From Dermacoccus nishinomiyaensis (GTDB lineage Bacteria; Actinomycetota; Actinomycetes; Actinomycetales; Dermatophilaceae), in assembly GCF_900447535.1 (NCBI RefSeq), contig NZ_UFXX01000001.1, positions 124,001 through 188,000 on the forward strand: a stretch of DNA of 64,000 nt, written 5' to 3'. Under the pieces are notes generated by a model that saw nothing but the letters and a program-made list of their open reading frames with translations, ran no database searches and was not told where the DNA came from. Of this stretch, positions 9,331 to 16,999 are shown piece by piece; the first letter of the stretch is position 1, and every line of letters begins with the position of its first letter. Both the position numbers and the translations under genes were made by a program.

Positions 9331-9367
9331 GGTCGGCGCCGCCGGCATCGTGCCTGCGGCGCCGGCC
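9331..9367 (+). terminator. GC hairpin between the two polyol dehydrogenase genes
   Basis: Arms 9331-9342 and 9356-9367 pair over 12 bp with one G-U, around a 13-nt loop. It lies 38 nt after the long-chain dehydrogenase stop. It has no U-tract and may be a partial terminator or RNA-stabilising hairpin that separates the transporter genes from the downstream enzymes. Confidence 0.45.
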
Positions 9368-9443
9368 GCGTCGGAGTCCTCGGGGGTGAATGGAACCCCA
9401 GGACGACAGAGGAGACCGGATGACGTGTGACGAGAGGAACCCC

Positions 9444-10460
9444 ATGCGCGTGCTCGAACTGAGCGCACCCGAGACGCTCACCCTGACCCAGCGTGACGTG
9501 CCGACGCCCGGCCCCGGGCAGGTGCTCGTGCGCATGACGTGCGTCGGCGTGTGCGGCAGTGACACGCACTACCTCACGCATGGGCGCATCGGCAGCTACG
9601 CCGTCGACTACCCGATGGTGCTCGGGCATGAGGGTGCCGGTGTCGTCGAAGCGGTCGGTGAGGGCGTCGACGCCTCGCGCATCGGCGAGCGCGTCAGCAT
9701 CGAACCGGGCGTGCCGTGCCGCACGTGTGCGCAGTGCCTCGCCGGCGCCTACAACCTGTGCCCTGACATGGTGTTCCACGCGACGCCGCCGTACGACGGC
9801 TCGCTCGCCGAATGCATCGTCCACGACGCCGCCTTCGCGCATCCGTTGCCCGACGGCGTGAGCGACGAGGCTGCTGCGATGGTCGAACCGCTGGCGGTCG
9901 GATTGTGGGCCTGCCGCAAGGCCGATGTGACGCTCGGAGATCGCGTCCTCATCACCGGCTGCGGCCCCATCGGGCTCATGTGCCTGCTGGCCGCCCGGGC
10001 GCGCGGCGCGCGTGACATCACCGTCGTCGACCTCAACCCCGAACGCCTCGAGCGTGCCCGGGCGCTCGGTGCGCGGGTCGTCGACTCACGTCACGAGAGG
10101 TTCGACGAGCGCGAGTACGACGTTCTGCTCGAGTGCTCCGGGGTCGCCTCAGTCACGCTCGCCGGGATGCGGGCCCTGGCGCGAGGCGCTCGCGCCGTGC
10201 TCGTCGGGATGGGCGGCGACACCGTCGAACTGCCCCTGTCTGCGCTGCAGGAGCGTGAGGTCAGCGTCACCGGGGTGTTCCGCTACGCGAACACATGGCC
10301 GCAGGCGCTCGCGATGCTCGCGGGCGGCGTCGTCGAGGTCGACGATCTCGTGACGGGGCGTTTCGACCTCGCCGACGGCGAGCAGGCCCTGCGCGCGGGC
10401 CTCGACGACCCGGCATCCGTCAAGGCCATGATCTATCCGAACGGACTGCCGACGGTCTGA
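9444..10460 (+). CDS. zinc-dependent polyol dehydrogenase (sorbitol/xylitol type)
   Basis: A 338-aa medium-chain dehydrogenase. The catalytic zinc ligands are Cys37 and His62-Glu63, the four structural-zinc cysteines are at 92, 95, 98 and 106 (PCRTCAQCLAGAYNLC), and the nucleotide motif is GCGPIGLM followed by VVDLNPER, whose Asp suggests NAD+ rather than NADP+. It should oxidise a polyol such as sorbitol, xylitol or arabitol to a ketose. ATG 9444 matches homologous N-termini and follows GAGG; ATG 9420 is in frame with a good AGAGGAGA site and would add 8 residues, so the start is uncertain. Confidence 0.9.
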   Translation: MRVLELSAPETLTLTQRDVPTPGPGQVLVRMTCVGVCGSDTHYLTHGRIGSYAVDYPMVLGHEGAGVVEAVGEGVDASRIGERVSIEPGVPCRTCAQCLAGAYNLCPDMVFHATPPYDGSLAECIVHDAAFAHPLPDGVSDEAAAMVEPLAVGLWACRKADVTLGDRVLITGCGPIGLMCLLAARARGARDITVVDLNPERLERARALGARVVDSRHERFDEREYDVLLECSGVASVTLAGMRALARGARAVLVGMGGDTVELPLSALQEREVSVTGVFRYANTWPQALAMLAGGVVEVDDLVTGRFDLADGEQALRAGLDDPASVKAMIYPNGLPTV

Positions 10461-10526
10461 TCTCACCGTACGGTTACCGCCGTCCGAACCGCGCGTCGCC
10501 CCCGGCGACGCCTGAGAAGGGAAACC

Positions 10527-11939
10527 ATGTCACCTCGACTCGTCGCCGGAGTGGATTCGTCCACGCAATCGACCAAGATCGTCGTCTGTGATGCCGAGAC
10601 GGGCGCCGTGGTGCGCACCTCGCGCGCGCCTCACCCCGACGGCACGAGCGTCGACCCCGAGGTGTGGTGGCGCGCTTATGAGGACGCGACGGCGGACGGG
10701 ATGCTCGACGACGTCGAGGCGATCGCCGTCGGCGGTCAGCAGCACGGCATGGTCGCCCTCGATTCGGACGGCGCCGTCATCCGAGAGGCGTTGCTGTGGA
10801 ACGACGTTCGCTCGGCGGGCGCGGCGCGTGACCTCGTCGACGAACTCGGGGGAGCGGGCGCCTGGGTGGATCGGCTCGACGTCGTGCCCGTCGCGGCGTT
10901 CACCGTCGCGAAGGTGCGGTGGCTGCGTGATTCCGAACCGGACAACGCCGCCCGCCTCGACACCGTCGTCCTGCCCCACGACTGGCTGACGGGGCGCATC
11001 CTGCAGGCCGGCGGCGGCTTGCGAGGATGGACGACCGACCGTGGCGACGCGAGCGGCACCGGGTACTGGTCACCCGTCACCGGCGAGTACGACGCCGGCA
11101 TCCAACGTCTCGCCCTGGGCCGCGAGTTCGGCGTCCCGCGCGTCCTCGGCCCCGCCGAGCCCGCCGGCGTCACCGACGCGGGCCTCGTCGTCGGGGCGGG
11201 CACGGGCGACAACATGGGCGCGGCGCTCGGTCTCGGCCTGCAGCCCGGCGACGTCGTCGTCAGCCTCGGCACGTCGGGCACCGTCTTCGCCGTCCAGGAC
11301 ACGCCGACGCGGGACGCGAGCGGGCAGATCGCCGGATTCGCCTCGGCCGACGGGCGGCACCTGCCGCTCATGTGCACCCTCAACGCAGCCCGCGTGCTGA
11401 CGACAGGTGCCCAGCTGCTCGGCGTCGACCTCGACGAGTTCTCCCGCCTCGCGCTCGCGGCACCCATCGGCGCGCAGGGCCTGACGTTGCTGCCCTACCT
11501 CGACGGTGAGCGCACGCCCGACCTGCCCGACGCCACGGGCACGCTCGGCGGCCTCACCCGAGCGAACGCGACGCCGGAGAACCTTGCGCGCGCCTGCGTC
11601 GAGGGGATGCTCGCGAACCTCGTCGCGGGCGTCGAGGGGCTGAAGCAGCACGGCCTGAGCGCGCGACGCATCGTCCTCATCGGGGGCGCTGCGGCTTCGG
11701 CGGCGGTGCGCGAGATCGCACCGATCCTGTTCGGGTTGCCGGTGCACATCCCGGCGCCGGGGGAGTACGTCGGTATCGGCGCGGCGCGCCAGGCGGCGTG
11801 GGCGCTGGCCGGAGGTGACGAGCCTCCGGCCTGGCATGTCGCCTATGACCACGAACTCGAGGCCACGGACGACGACGTCACCGCCGGACGCGCGGTCTAC
11901 GAGCGCTACCTACGTCTGCAGCGGCAACTGCACGGCTGA
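10527..11939 (+). CDS. xylB: xylulokinase
   Basis: A 470-aa FGGY-family kinase that phosphorylates D-xylulose to xylulose 5-phosphate for the pentose phosphate pathway. The N-terminal phosphate-binding stretch GVDSSTQSTK, the substrate region GGQQHGMVALD, the GTSGTVFAV loop and the C-terminal IVLIGGAA are visible. An AAGGGAAACC site precedes the ATG. Being the only sugar kinase in the cluster, it points to D-xylulose as the shared product of the upstream dehydrogenases, similar to the arabitol genes (mtlD, xylB) of Corynebacterium glutamicum. Confidence 0.95.
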   Translation: MSPRLVAGVDSSTQSTKIVVCDAETGAVVRTSRAPHPDGTSVDPEVWWRAYEDATADGMLDDVEAIAVGGQQHGMVALDSDGAVIREALLWNDVRSAGAARDLVDELGGAGAWVDRLDVVPVAAFTVAKVRWLRDSEPDNAARLDTVVLPHDWLTGRILQAGGGLRGWTTDRGDASGTGYWSPVTGEYDAGIQRLALGREFGVPRVLGPAEPAGVTDAGLVVGAGTGDNMGAALGLGLQPGDVVVSLGTSGTVFAVQDTPTRDASGQIAGFASADGRHLPLMCTLNAARVLTTGAQLLGVDLDEFSRLALAAPIGAQGLTLLPYLDGERTPDLPDATGTLGGLTRANATPENLARACVEGMLANLVAGVEGLKQHGLSARRIVLIGGAAASAAVREIAPILFGLPVHIPAPGEYVGIGAARQAAWALAGGDEPPAWHVAYDHELEATDDDVTAGRAVYERYLRLQRQLHG

Positions 11940-12011
11940 ACGGGCAACCTCGAGGCGGTGGACGAAAGGGGTTCGCCCACCACCGCACGCCCGTGACACC
12001 ATGACGCCACC

Positions 12012-13256
12012 ATGCCCGCCACCCGTTACCGCCGCGTTCTTGCCAACCGCCGCACCCGCCAGCTGCTGCTGCTCGGCTTCGCCATCCGCATCCCGACGTT
12101 CGGGGTGTCGGTGCTGCTCACGATCCACGTCGTCGAGACGCTGCACCGCACCTGGTCGCAGGCAGGTCTCGTCGCGGCGGCCTCGACCCTCGCCGTCGCG
12201 CTGTCGGGGCCGTGGCGCGGGCGCCTGCTCGACACCCTCGGGCTGCGCCGGGTCGTCGCGCCGTCGATCCTGGTCACGGCCGGGTGCTGGGCCGTGGCGC
12301 CCTTCGTCGGCTATGTGCCGCTGCTCATGCTCGCGGCACTGGCCGGGCTGTTCGCCGTGCCGACGTTCACCGTCATCCGTCAGGGCATCATCGCCGCGAC
12401 GAGCGACGAGGATCGCCGCACGGCGCTCGCGACCGACGGCATCATCGTCGAGCTGTCCTTCATGCTCGGGCCCGTCATCGCGATCGCTCTCGGCGGTCAC
12501 TTCCCGACGTCGTGGGTGATCTTCTGCCTCGAGATGGCCTCCGCGGCGCTCGCGGCGCTGCTGTGGTGGATCGACCCGCCGATCCGGCAGGCGCTCGACG
12601 AAGAGGCTGCCGCGGACGTCGACCTGCCACGCGAACGCTGGGTGACGCCGCGTTTCCTGGCGGTGTGCCTCGTCGGGTTCGCGGCCGTCGTCGTCCTCAG
12701 CGGCAGTGACGTCTCGTTCGTCGCCGCAGCCCGTCACTTCGACGCATCCGCCCAGCTCGGCCTCGTGCTGGCCGTGTGGGGGCTGGGCTCCGTCCTCGGT
12801 GGGCTCGTCTACGGCGCGATGACGTCGCCTCCGCCCATGTTCGCGCTGCTCGTCCTGCTCGCCCTGACGACGGCGCCGATCGGCTTCGCCCACGGCGTGC
12901 TCGGGCTGTGCGTGTGGGGTTTCGTCGCGGGCCTGTTCTGCGCGCCGACGATGACTGCGTCCGTCGATGCACTCACGCGCGTCGTCCCCGAACGGGTGCG
13001 CGGTGAGGCGATGGGGTGGCACGGTTCGTTCCTCACCCTCGGCGGTGCGCTCGGTGGGCCGCTCGCAGGCGTGTTCATCGACCGTCACGGCTTCGCGGGC
13101 GGTTTCGCGTCCGTCGGGCTGACGGGGGCGGCCATCGCCGGCCTCGGCGCCGTCATGGTCGGGGCGCGACGGGGGCTGCGGTCACGACGGGCCGGTCTGC
13201 CGGCGTCTTCACAGGCGCAGGGCACCGACGTCGAAACCGCCCGCCGCGCCGATTAG
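12012..13256 (+). CDS. MFS transporter
   Basis: A 414-aa polytopic membrane protein with about twelve hydrophobic segments and MFS-like features: a short N-terminus, GRLLDTLGLRR in the loop 2-3 region, and a central cytoplasmic loop near residue 200. The substrate cannot be told from the sequence. It lies 72 nt after xylB on the same strand. It could be co-transcribed with the polyol genes, but it looks more like a drug/metabolite efflux or orphan MFS protein than a polyol permease. No clear ribosome-binding site precedes the ATG. Confidence 0.88.
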   Translation: MPATRYRRVLANRRTRQLLLLGFAIRIPTFGVSVLLTIHVVETLHRTWSQAGLVAAASTLAVALSGPWRGRLLDTLGLRRVVAPSILVTAGCWAVAPFVGYVPLLMLAALAGLFAVPTFTVIRQGIIAATSDEDRRTALATDGIIVELSFMLGPVIAIALGGHFPTSWVIFCLEMASAALAALLWWIDPPIRQALDEEAAADVDLPRERWVTPRFLAVCLVGFAAVVVLSGSDVSFVAAARHFDASAQLGLVLAVWGLGSVLGGLVYGAMTSPPPMFALLVLLALTTAPIGFAHGVLGLCVWGFVAGLFCAPTMTASVDALTRVVPERVRGEAMGWHGSFLTLGGALGGPLAGVFIDRHGFAGGFASVGLTGAAIAGLGAVMVGARRGLRSRRAGLPASSQAQGTDVETARRAD

Positions 13257-13276
13257 GGCGGAGCCACACCGGCTGC

Positions 13277-13567
13277 TATCGTAGTGGCAACCAGCCGAAC
13301 GTTCGCATGGCCTCATCGAGGCAGTGAAAGCGCTCGGTGCGCAAGAGGGGCTTCGGTCTCCACCCTCGGTCTCCTTCGGGAGGCAGGGTCTTGGTCACGA
13401 TGCACGACGAGGCACCCGCCTCGATGGCGACGGAATAATCATCGCGTCGTGCGTGTTGAACGAAGACTTCTTGCGCTCGCAAGAAGTCTTTTTTGTTGCC
13501 CGAACACCGTCGGTGGCCGGGCACACCGCAACAACTCGTGAACATCACACTCGTGAAGGAGCAGGCC
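13277..13567 (+). promoter_or_regulatory. structured 5' leader of infC-rpmI-rplT
   Basis: About 290 nt without a supported gene lie between the MFS stop and infC. A weak promoter (TTAGGG 13253-13258, 18 nt, TATCGT 13277-13282) could start the leader. It contains a short UUCG-capped hairpin (CTCC-TTCG-GGAG near 13370), a long-range pairing GCACGACG with CGTCGTGC, and the terminator at 13463-13494, all before the infC start. This is the arrangement of an attenuated ribosomal-protein operon. Small open frames here look non-coding. Confidence 0.6.
13463..13494 (+). terminator. intrinsic terminator/attenuator in the infC leader
   Basis: Arms 13463-13475 and 13478-13490 are perfectly complementary (13 positions; the innermost close over the loop) and are followed by a run of six T (13489-13494). 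It is by far the clearest Rho-independent terminator in the window. It lies 74 nt upstream of the infC start and about 180 nt after the putative transcription start, so it most likely acts as an attenuator of infC-rpmI-rplT. Confidence 0.8.
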
Positions 13568-14221
13568 ATCAGCGCTGAGCCACGCATCAACGACCGAATC
13601 CGAGTCCCGGAAGTTCGGTTGGTGGGCCCCAATGGTGAGCAGGTGGGCATCGTCCGAGTCGAGGACGCGCTGCGCCTCGCCGCCGAGGCCGACCTCGACC
13701 TCGTCGAGGTGGCCCCCCAGGCCAAGCCGCCCGTCGCCAAGCTCATGGACTTCGGCAAGTTCAAGTACGAAGCGGCCATGAAGGCGCGCGAGTCGCGCAA
13801 GAACCAGGTCAACACGGTCATCAAGGAGATCAAGCTCCGACCGAAGATCGACCAGCACGACTACGACACCAAGAAGGGTCACGTCGTCCGGTTCCTGTCG
13901 GCCGGTGACAAGGTCAAGGTCACCATCATGTTCCGCGGCCGTGAGCAGTCGCGCCCCGAGCTCGGCTTCCGCCTCCTGCAGAAGCTCGCTGAGGACGTGC
14001 AGGAGCTCGCGTTCATCGAGAGCGCGCCGAAGCAGGACGGGCGCAACATGGTGATGGTGCTCGGCCCGACGAAGAAGAAGGCCGAGGCGCGCGCCGAGGA
14101 CCGTCGTCGTCGTGAGGCCGAGAAGGCAGCCAATGCCGCCCCGGAGCCGCAGGCCGAGACGCCTGTCTCGAGCGAGGCCCCTGAGGCCGAGCAGGTCGCG
14201 GCCGGAGAGGCTGCGAAGTAA
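13568..14221 (+). CDS. infC: translation initiation factor IF-3 (ATC start)
   Basis: A 217-aa IF-3, which binds the 30S subunit, blocks premature 50S joining and checks the start codon. The protein begins [18 protein letters not shown], followed by the N-domain, the linker around [16 protein letters not shown], the C-domain with [17 protein letters not shown], and an acidic Ala/Glu-rich tail of about 45 residues. The chosen start is ATC (13568), exactly 6 nt after AAGGAG (13556-13561). The in-frame GTG at 13553 overlaps that site and has none of its own. Rare infC starts (AUU in E. coli) serve IF-3 autoregulation, so this ATC is plausible and probably regulatory. Confidence 0.92.
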   Translation: MSAEPRINDRIRVPEVRLVGPNGEQVGIVRVEDALRLAAEADLDLVEVAPQAKPPVAKLMDFGKFKYEAAMKARESRKNQVNTVIKEIKLRPKIDQHDYDTKKGHVVRFLSAGDKVKVTIMFRGREQSRPELGFRLLQKLAEDVQELAFIESAPKQDGRNMVMVLGPTKKKAEARAEDRRRREAEKAANAAPEPQAETPVSSEAPEAEQVAAGEAAK

Positions 14222-14327
14222 CACCCCCTTCACCCTCGGGTGGAGAACCCTCGTCCCGGGTGATCGGGCGAGGCAGTCAGACAGCCGACGCGCACACGAG
14301 CGCGTCGAGGTAGCGAAGGAGTCGGCC

Positions 14328-14522
14328 ATGCCGAAGATGAAGACGCACTCCGGTGCGAAGAAGCGTTTCCGCGTCACCGGTAAGGGCAAGATCATGCGGC
14401 AGCGCGCCCGCCACGTGCACAAGTTCGAAGAGCGCGCCAAGCGTCAGTCGCGTCGTCTCGTCAACGACGTCGTTCTCGCGCCGGCCGACGAGAAGAAGAT
14501 CAAGCGCCTTCTCGGCCTCTGA
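14328..14522 (+). CDS. rpmI: 50S ribosomal protein L35
   Basis: A 64-aa basic ribosomal protein with the family start MPKMKTHSGAKKRFRVTG and the C-terminal KKIKRLLGL. It is preceded by GAAGGAG (14315-14321) with a 6-nt spacer. It is second in the classic infC-rpmI-rplT operon; a longer open frame upstream in this phase is not coding. Expression probably depends on the leader attenuator upstream of infC. Confidence 0.97.
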   Translation: MPKMKTHSGAKKRFRVTGKGKIMRQRARHVHKFEERAKRQSRRLVNDVVLAPADEKKIKRLLGL

Positions 14523-14592
14523 GCCGTCCACACCCACCAACTAACTTCGCGGCAGGCGTCAGGCGCCGCCGCCCCACTCAAGGAGTGATCAC

Positions 14593-14967
14593 GTGGCACG
14601 CGTGAAGCGGGCAGTCAATGCCCACAAGAAGCGTCGTACCGTTCTCGAGCAGGCCAGCGGCTACCGCGGCCAGCGCTCGCGCCTTTACCGCAAGGCCAAG
14701 GAGCAGGTGACGCACAGCCTCGGTTACGCCTACCGTGACCGTCGCGCCAAGAAGGGCGACTTCCGTCGCCTCTGGATCCAGCGCATCAACGCTGCGGCTC
14801 GCCTCAACGGCATGACGTACAACCGCTTCATCCAGGGCCTGAAGGTCGCCGGCATCGAAGTCGACCGTCGCATGCTCGCCGAGCTGGCCGTCAACGACGC
14901 CCCGGCCTTCGCCAAGCTCGTCGAGATCGCCAAGGCGAACGTCCCGGCCCAGACGCCGGCTGCCTGA
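14593..14967 (+). CDS. rplT: 50S ribosomal protein L20
   Basis: A 124-aa basic protein needed early in 50S assembly; it binds 23S rRNA. The diagnostic [15 protein letters not shown] start and the [10 protein letters not shown] and [14 protein letters not shown] segments are present. AAGGAG (14580-14585) precedes its GTG-rich leader by 7 nt. L20 represses its own operon in several phyla, so it is a candidate regulator of the leader described upstream, though no L20-site mimic was identified here. Confidence 0.97.
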   Translation: MARVKRAVNAHKKRRTVLEQASGYRGQRSRLYRKAKEQVTHSLGYAYRDRRAKKGDFRRLWIQRINAAARLNGMTYNRFIQGLKVAGIEVDRRMLAELAVNDAPAFAKLVEIAKANVPAQTPAA

Positions 14968-15022
14968 TCCAGGCACCTCTTTCGCACCGAACGCCGCTCC
15001 ACGCCGAAGGGCTCGCTCGACC

Positions 15023-15835
15023 ATGATCACGAACGTCCGTTCCGATCGGGTCAAGCAGGTCAAGGCGCTGGGGCGGCGTTCTGCACGTGACAAGGCCGGG
15101 CTGTTCCTCGTCGAGGGGCGCCAGGCCGTGCGCGAGCTCATCCGGTTCGCGCCGATGTCGATCCGCGACGTCTACCTCGACGCCGACGCCGCCGAGCGTC
15201 ACCCCGACCTGCGCGAACTCGCCGGGGAATGGGCTGACGGCGCCGCAGCAGGCGAGCGGCGCTTCGTCCACGACTGCTCGCCGCAGGTGCTCGCCGCGAT
15301 GTGCGACACCGAACAGCCGCAGGGCATCATCGCCGTCGCCAGGCCGATCGATCGCCCGCTGGCCGACGTGCTCGCGGGCTCGCCGAAGTTCGTCGTCATT
15401 TGCACGAACGTGCGCGACCCCGGAAACGCGGGCACCGTCATCCGCGGCGCCGATGCGACGGGGGCGGACGCCGTGATCCTCAGCGACGCGAGCGTCGACC
15501 TCTACAACCCGAAGCTCGTGCGTTCGAGCGTCGGCTCGCTGTGGCACCTGCCGATCTCGCGCGGGTCGTCGATCGAGGAGATCTTCGCCGCTTGTCGCGC
15601 CGCAGGGCTGACACTGCACGCCGCCGACGGCGTTGGCGAGACATTTCTGCCCGACGTCGACCTCGCCACCCCGCACGCGTGGGTCATGGGCAACGAGGCA
15701 TGGGGCCTCGAGCCCGAGGTGCGCGAGCAGTGCGACGACGTCGTCCGCGTGCCGATCTACGGCCACGCCGAGTCGCTCAACCTCGCGATGGCCGCCACCG
15801 TCTGCCTCTACGCCTCGGCTGCCGCCCAGAACTGA
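15023..15835 (+). CDS. TrmH-family (SpoU) RNA 2'-O-methyltransferase
   Basis: A 270-aa SPOUT methyltransferase that should methylate a ribose 2'-OH in rRNA or tRNA with SAM. An N-terminal substrate-binding domain (FLVEGRQAVRELI) precedes the catalytic domain with the three SpoU motifs: NVRDPGNAGTVIRGADATGA, the central WVMGNEAWGL and the C-terminal VPIYGHAESLNLAMAATV. It follows rplT by 55 nt, the position held by tsnR (Rv1644) in M. tuberculosis. The exact target nucleotide cannot be read from the sequence. Confidence 0.94.
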   Translation: MITNVRSDRVKQVKALGRRSARDKAGLFLVEGRQAVRELIRFAPMSIRDVYLDADAAERHPDLRELAGEWADGAAAGERRFVHDCSPQVLAAMCDTEQPQGIIAVARPIDRPLADVLAGSPKFVVICTNVRDPGNAGTVIRGADATGADAVILSDASVDLYNPKLVRSSVGSLWHLPISRGSSIEEIFAACRAAGLTLHAADGVGETFLPDVDLATPHAWVMGNEAWGLEPEVREQCDDVVRVPIYGHAESLNLAMAATVCLYASAAAQN

Positions 15836-15884
15836 GCACCCCTCGCCCGCGCGGACGCGTGGGAATCGGTTTGCGCGCACTCGA

Positions 15885-15890
15885 TAGACT
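15885..15890 (+). promoter_or_regulatory. -10 box of pheST, leaderless type
   Basis: TAGACT ends 7 nt before the pheS ATG at 15898, and no ribosome-binding site is present between them. This is the leaderless layout also seen before lpd, argC and recN in this window. Confidence 0.6.
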
Positions 15891-15897
15891 CGGGCGC

Positions 15898-16995
15898 ATG
15901 TCTGGCCCCAACACGAACTACGACCCCGTCGAGGTCGCTGCCCTCGACCCCGAGGTGGTCGAGTCCAACGTCACCGCCGCTCTCGCGGCCATCGCCGCCG
16001 CGTCCTCGCTCGAGGAGCTCAAGGAGGTGCGCACGGCGCACGCGGGTGACAAGTCCCCGTTGGCGCTGGCCAACCGCGAGATCGGCGCGTTGCCGCCGTC
16101 GGCGAAGGCCGAGGCGGGCAAGCGCGTCGGCCAGGCACGTGGCCGTGTGGGCGCCGCGCTGAAGACCCGCCAGGGCGAGCTCGAGGCCGAGCGCGACGAG
16201 CGCATCCTCACCGAAGAGGCCGTCGACGTGACGACGGCGACCGCGCTGCGTCGCCCCGTCGGCGGGCGTCACCCCGTCGAACTCATGCAGCAGCTCATGG
16301 TCGACCTCATGGTCGGCATGGGGTGGGAGGTCGCCGAAGGGCCAGAGGTCGAGGCCGAGTGGTTCGTGTTCGACGCCCTCAACTTCGACGAGGACCACCC
16401 CGCGCGCCAGATGCAGGACACGTTCTACCTCGACCCCGCCGACGGCGGCCTCGTCATGCGCACGCACACCTCGCCCGTGCAGGCACGCTCGATGCTCGAT
16501 CGTGGGGTGCCGCTCTACATCGTCGCGCCCGGCAAGGCGTACCGCACCGACGAACTCGACGCGACGCACCTGCCCGTCTTCCACCAGATGGAGGGCCTCG
16601 CGGTCGACAAGGGCATCACGATGGCGCACCTCAAGGGCACGCTCGACCACCTCGCGACGCAGTTGTTCGGTGAGGGCATCACGACGCGCCTGCGCCCCAA
16701 CTACTTCCCGTTCACCGAGCCGAGCGCCGAGATGGATCTGCGGTGCTTCGTCTGCCGTGGGGAGGACGCGGCCTGCCGCACCTGCGGCGGCACCGGCTGG
16801 ATCGAGTGGGGCGGCTGCGGCATGGTCAACGAGAACGTGCTGCGCGCCTGCGGCGTCGACCCGGCCGAGTACAGCGGTTTCGCGTTCGGCATGGGCGTCG
16901 AACGCGCCCTGATGTTCCGCACGGGCGCATCCGACATGCGCGAGATGATCGAGGGTGACGTCCGCTTCGACGCCCAGTTCGGCTTGGAGGTCTGA
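15898..16995 (+). CDS. pheS: phenylalanyl-tRNA synthetase alpha subunit
   Basis: A 365-aa catalytic subunit of the alpha2-beta2 enzyme that charges tRNA-Phe. An N-terminal coiled-coil arm (residues about 15-100) precedes the class II core: motif 1 region HPVELMQQLMVDLMVGMGW, motif 2 (APGKAYRTDELDATHLPVFHQ), and motif 3 (GFAFGMGVERALM). Four cysteines in CFVCRGEDAACRTCGG resemble a zinc knuckle. The ATG at 15898 begins a leaderless transcript. pheT follows after 4 nt, forming an obligate pair. Confidence 0.97.
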   Translation: MSGPNTNYDPVEVAALDPEVVESNVTAALAAIAAASSLEELKEVRTAHAGDKSPLALANREIGALPPSAKAEAGKRVGQARGRVGAALKTRQGELEAERDERILTEEAVDVTTATALRRPVGGRHPVELMQQLMVDLMVGMGWEVAEGPEVEAEWFVFDALNFDEDHPARQMQDTFYLDPADGGLVMRTHTSPVQARSMLDRGVPLYIVAPGKAYRTDELDATHLPVFHQMEGLAVDKGITMAHLKGTLDHLATQLFGEGITTRLRPNYFPFTEPSAEMDLRCFVCRGEDAACRTCGGTGWIEWGGCGMVNENVLRACGVDPAEYSGFAFGMGVERALMFRTGASDMREMIEGDVRFDAQFGLEV

Positions 16996-16999
16996 GACA

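Noticed and set aside
13284-13541. Small open frames in the infC leader
   Set aside because: They cross the terminator hairpin, lack ribosome-binding sites and show no protein-like composition; the region is better explained as structured RNA.
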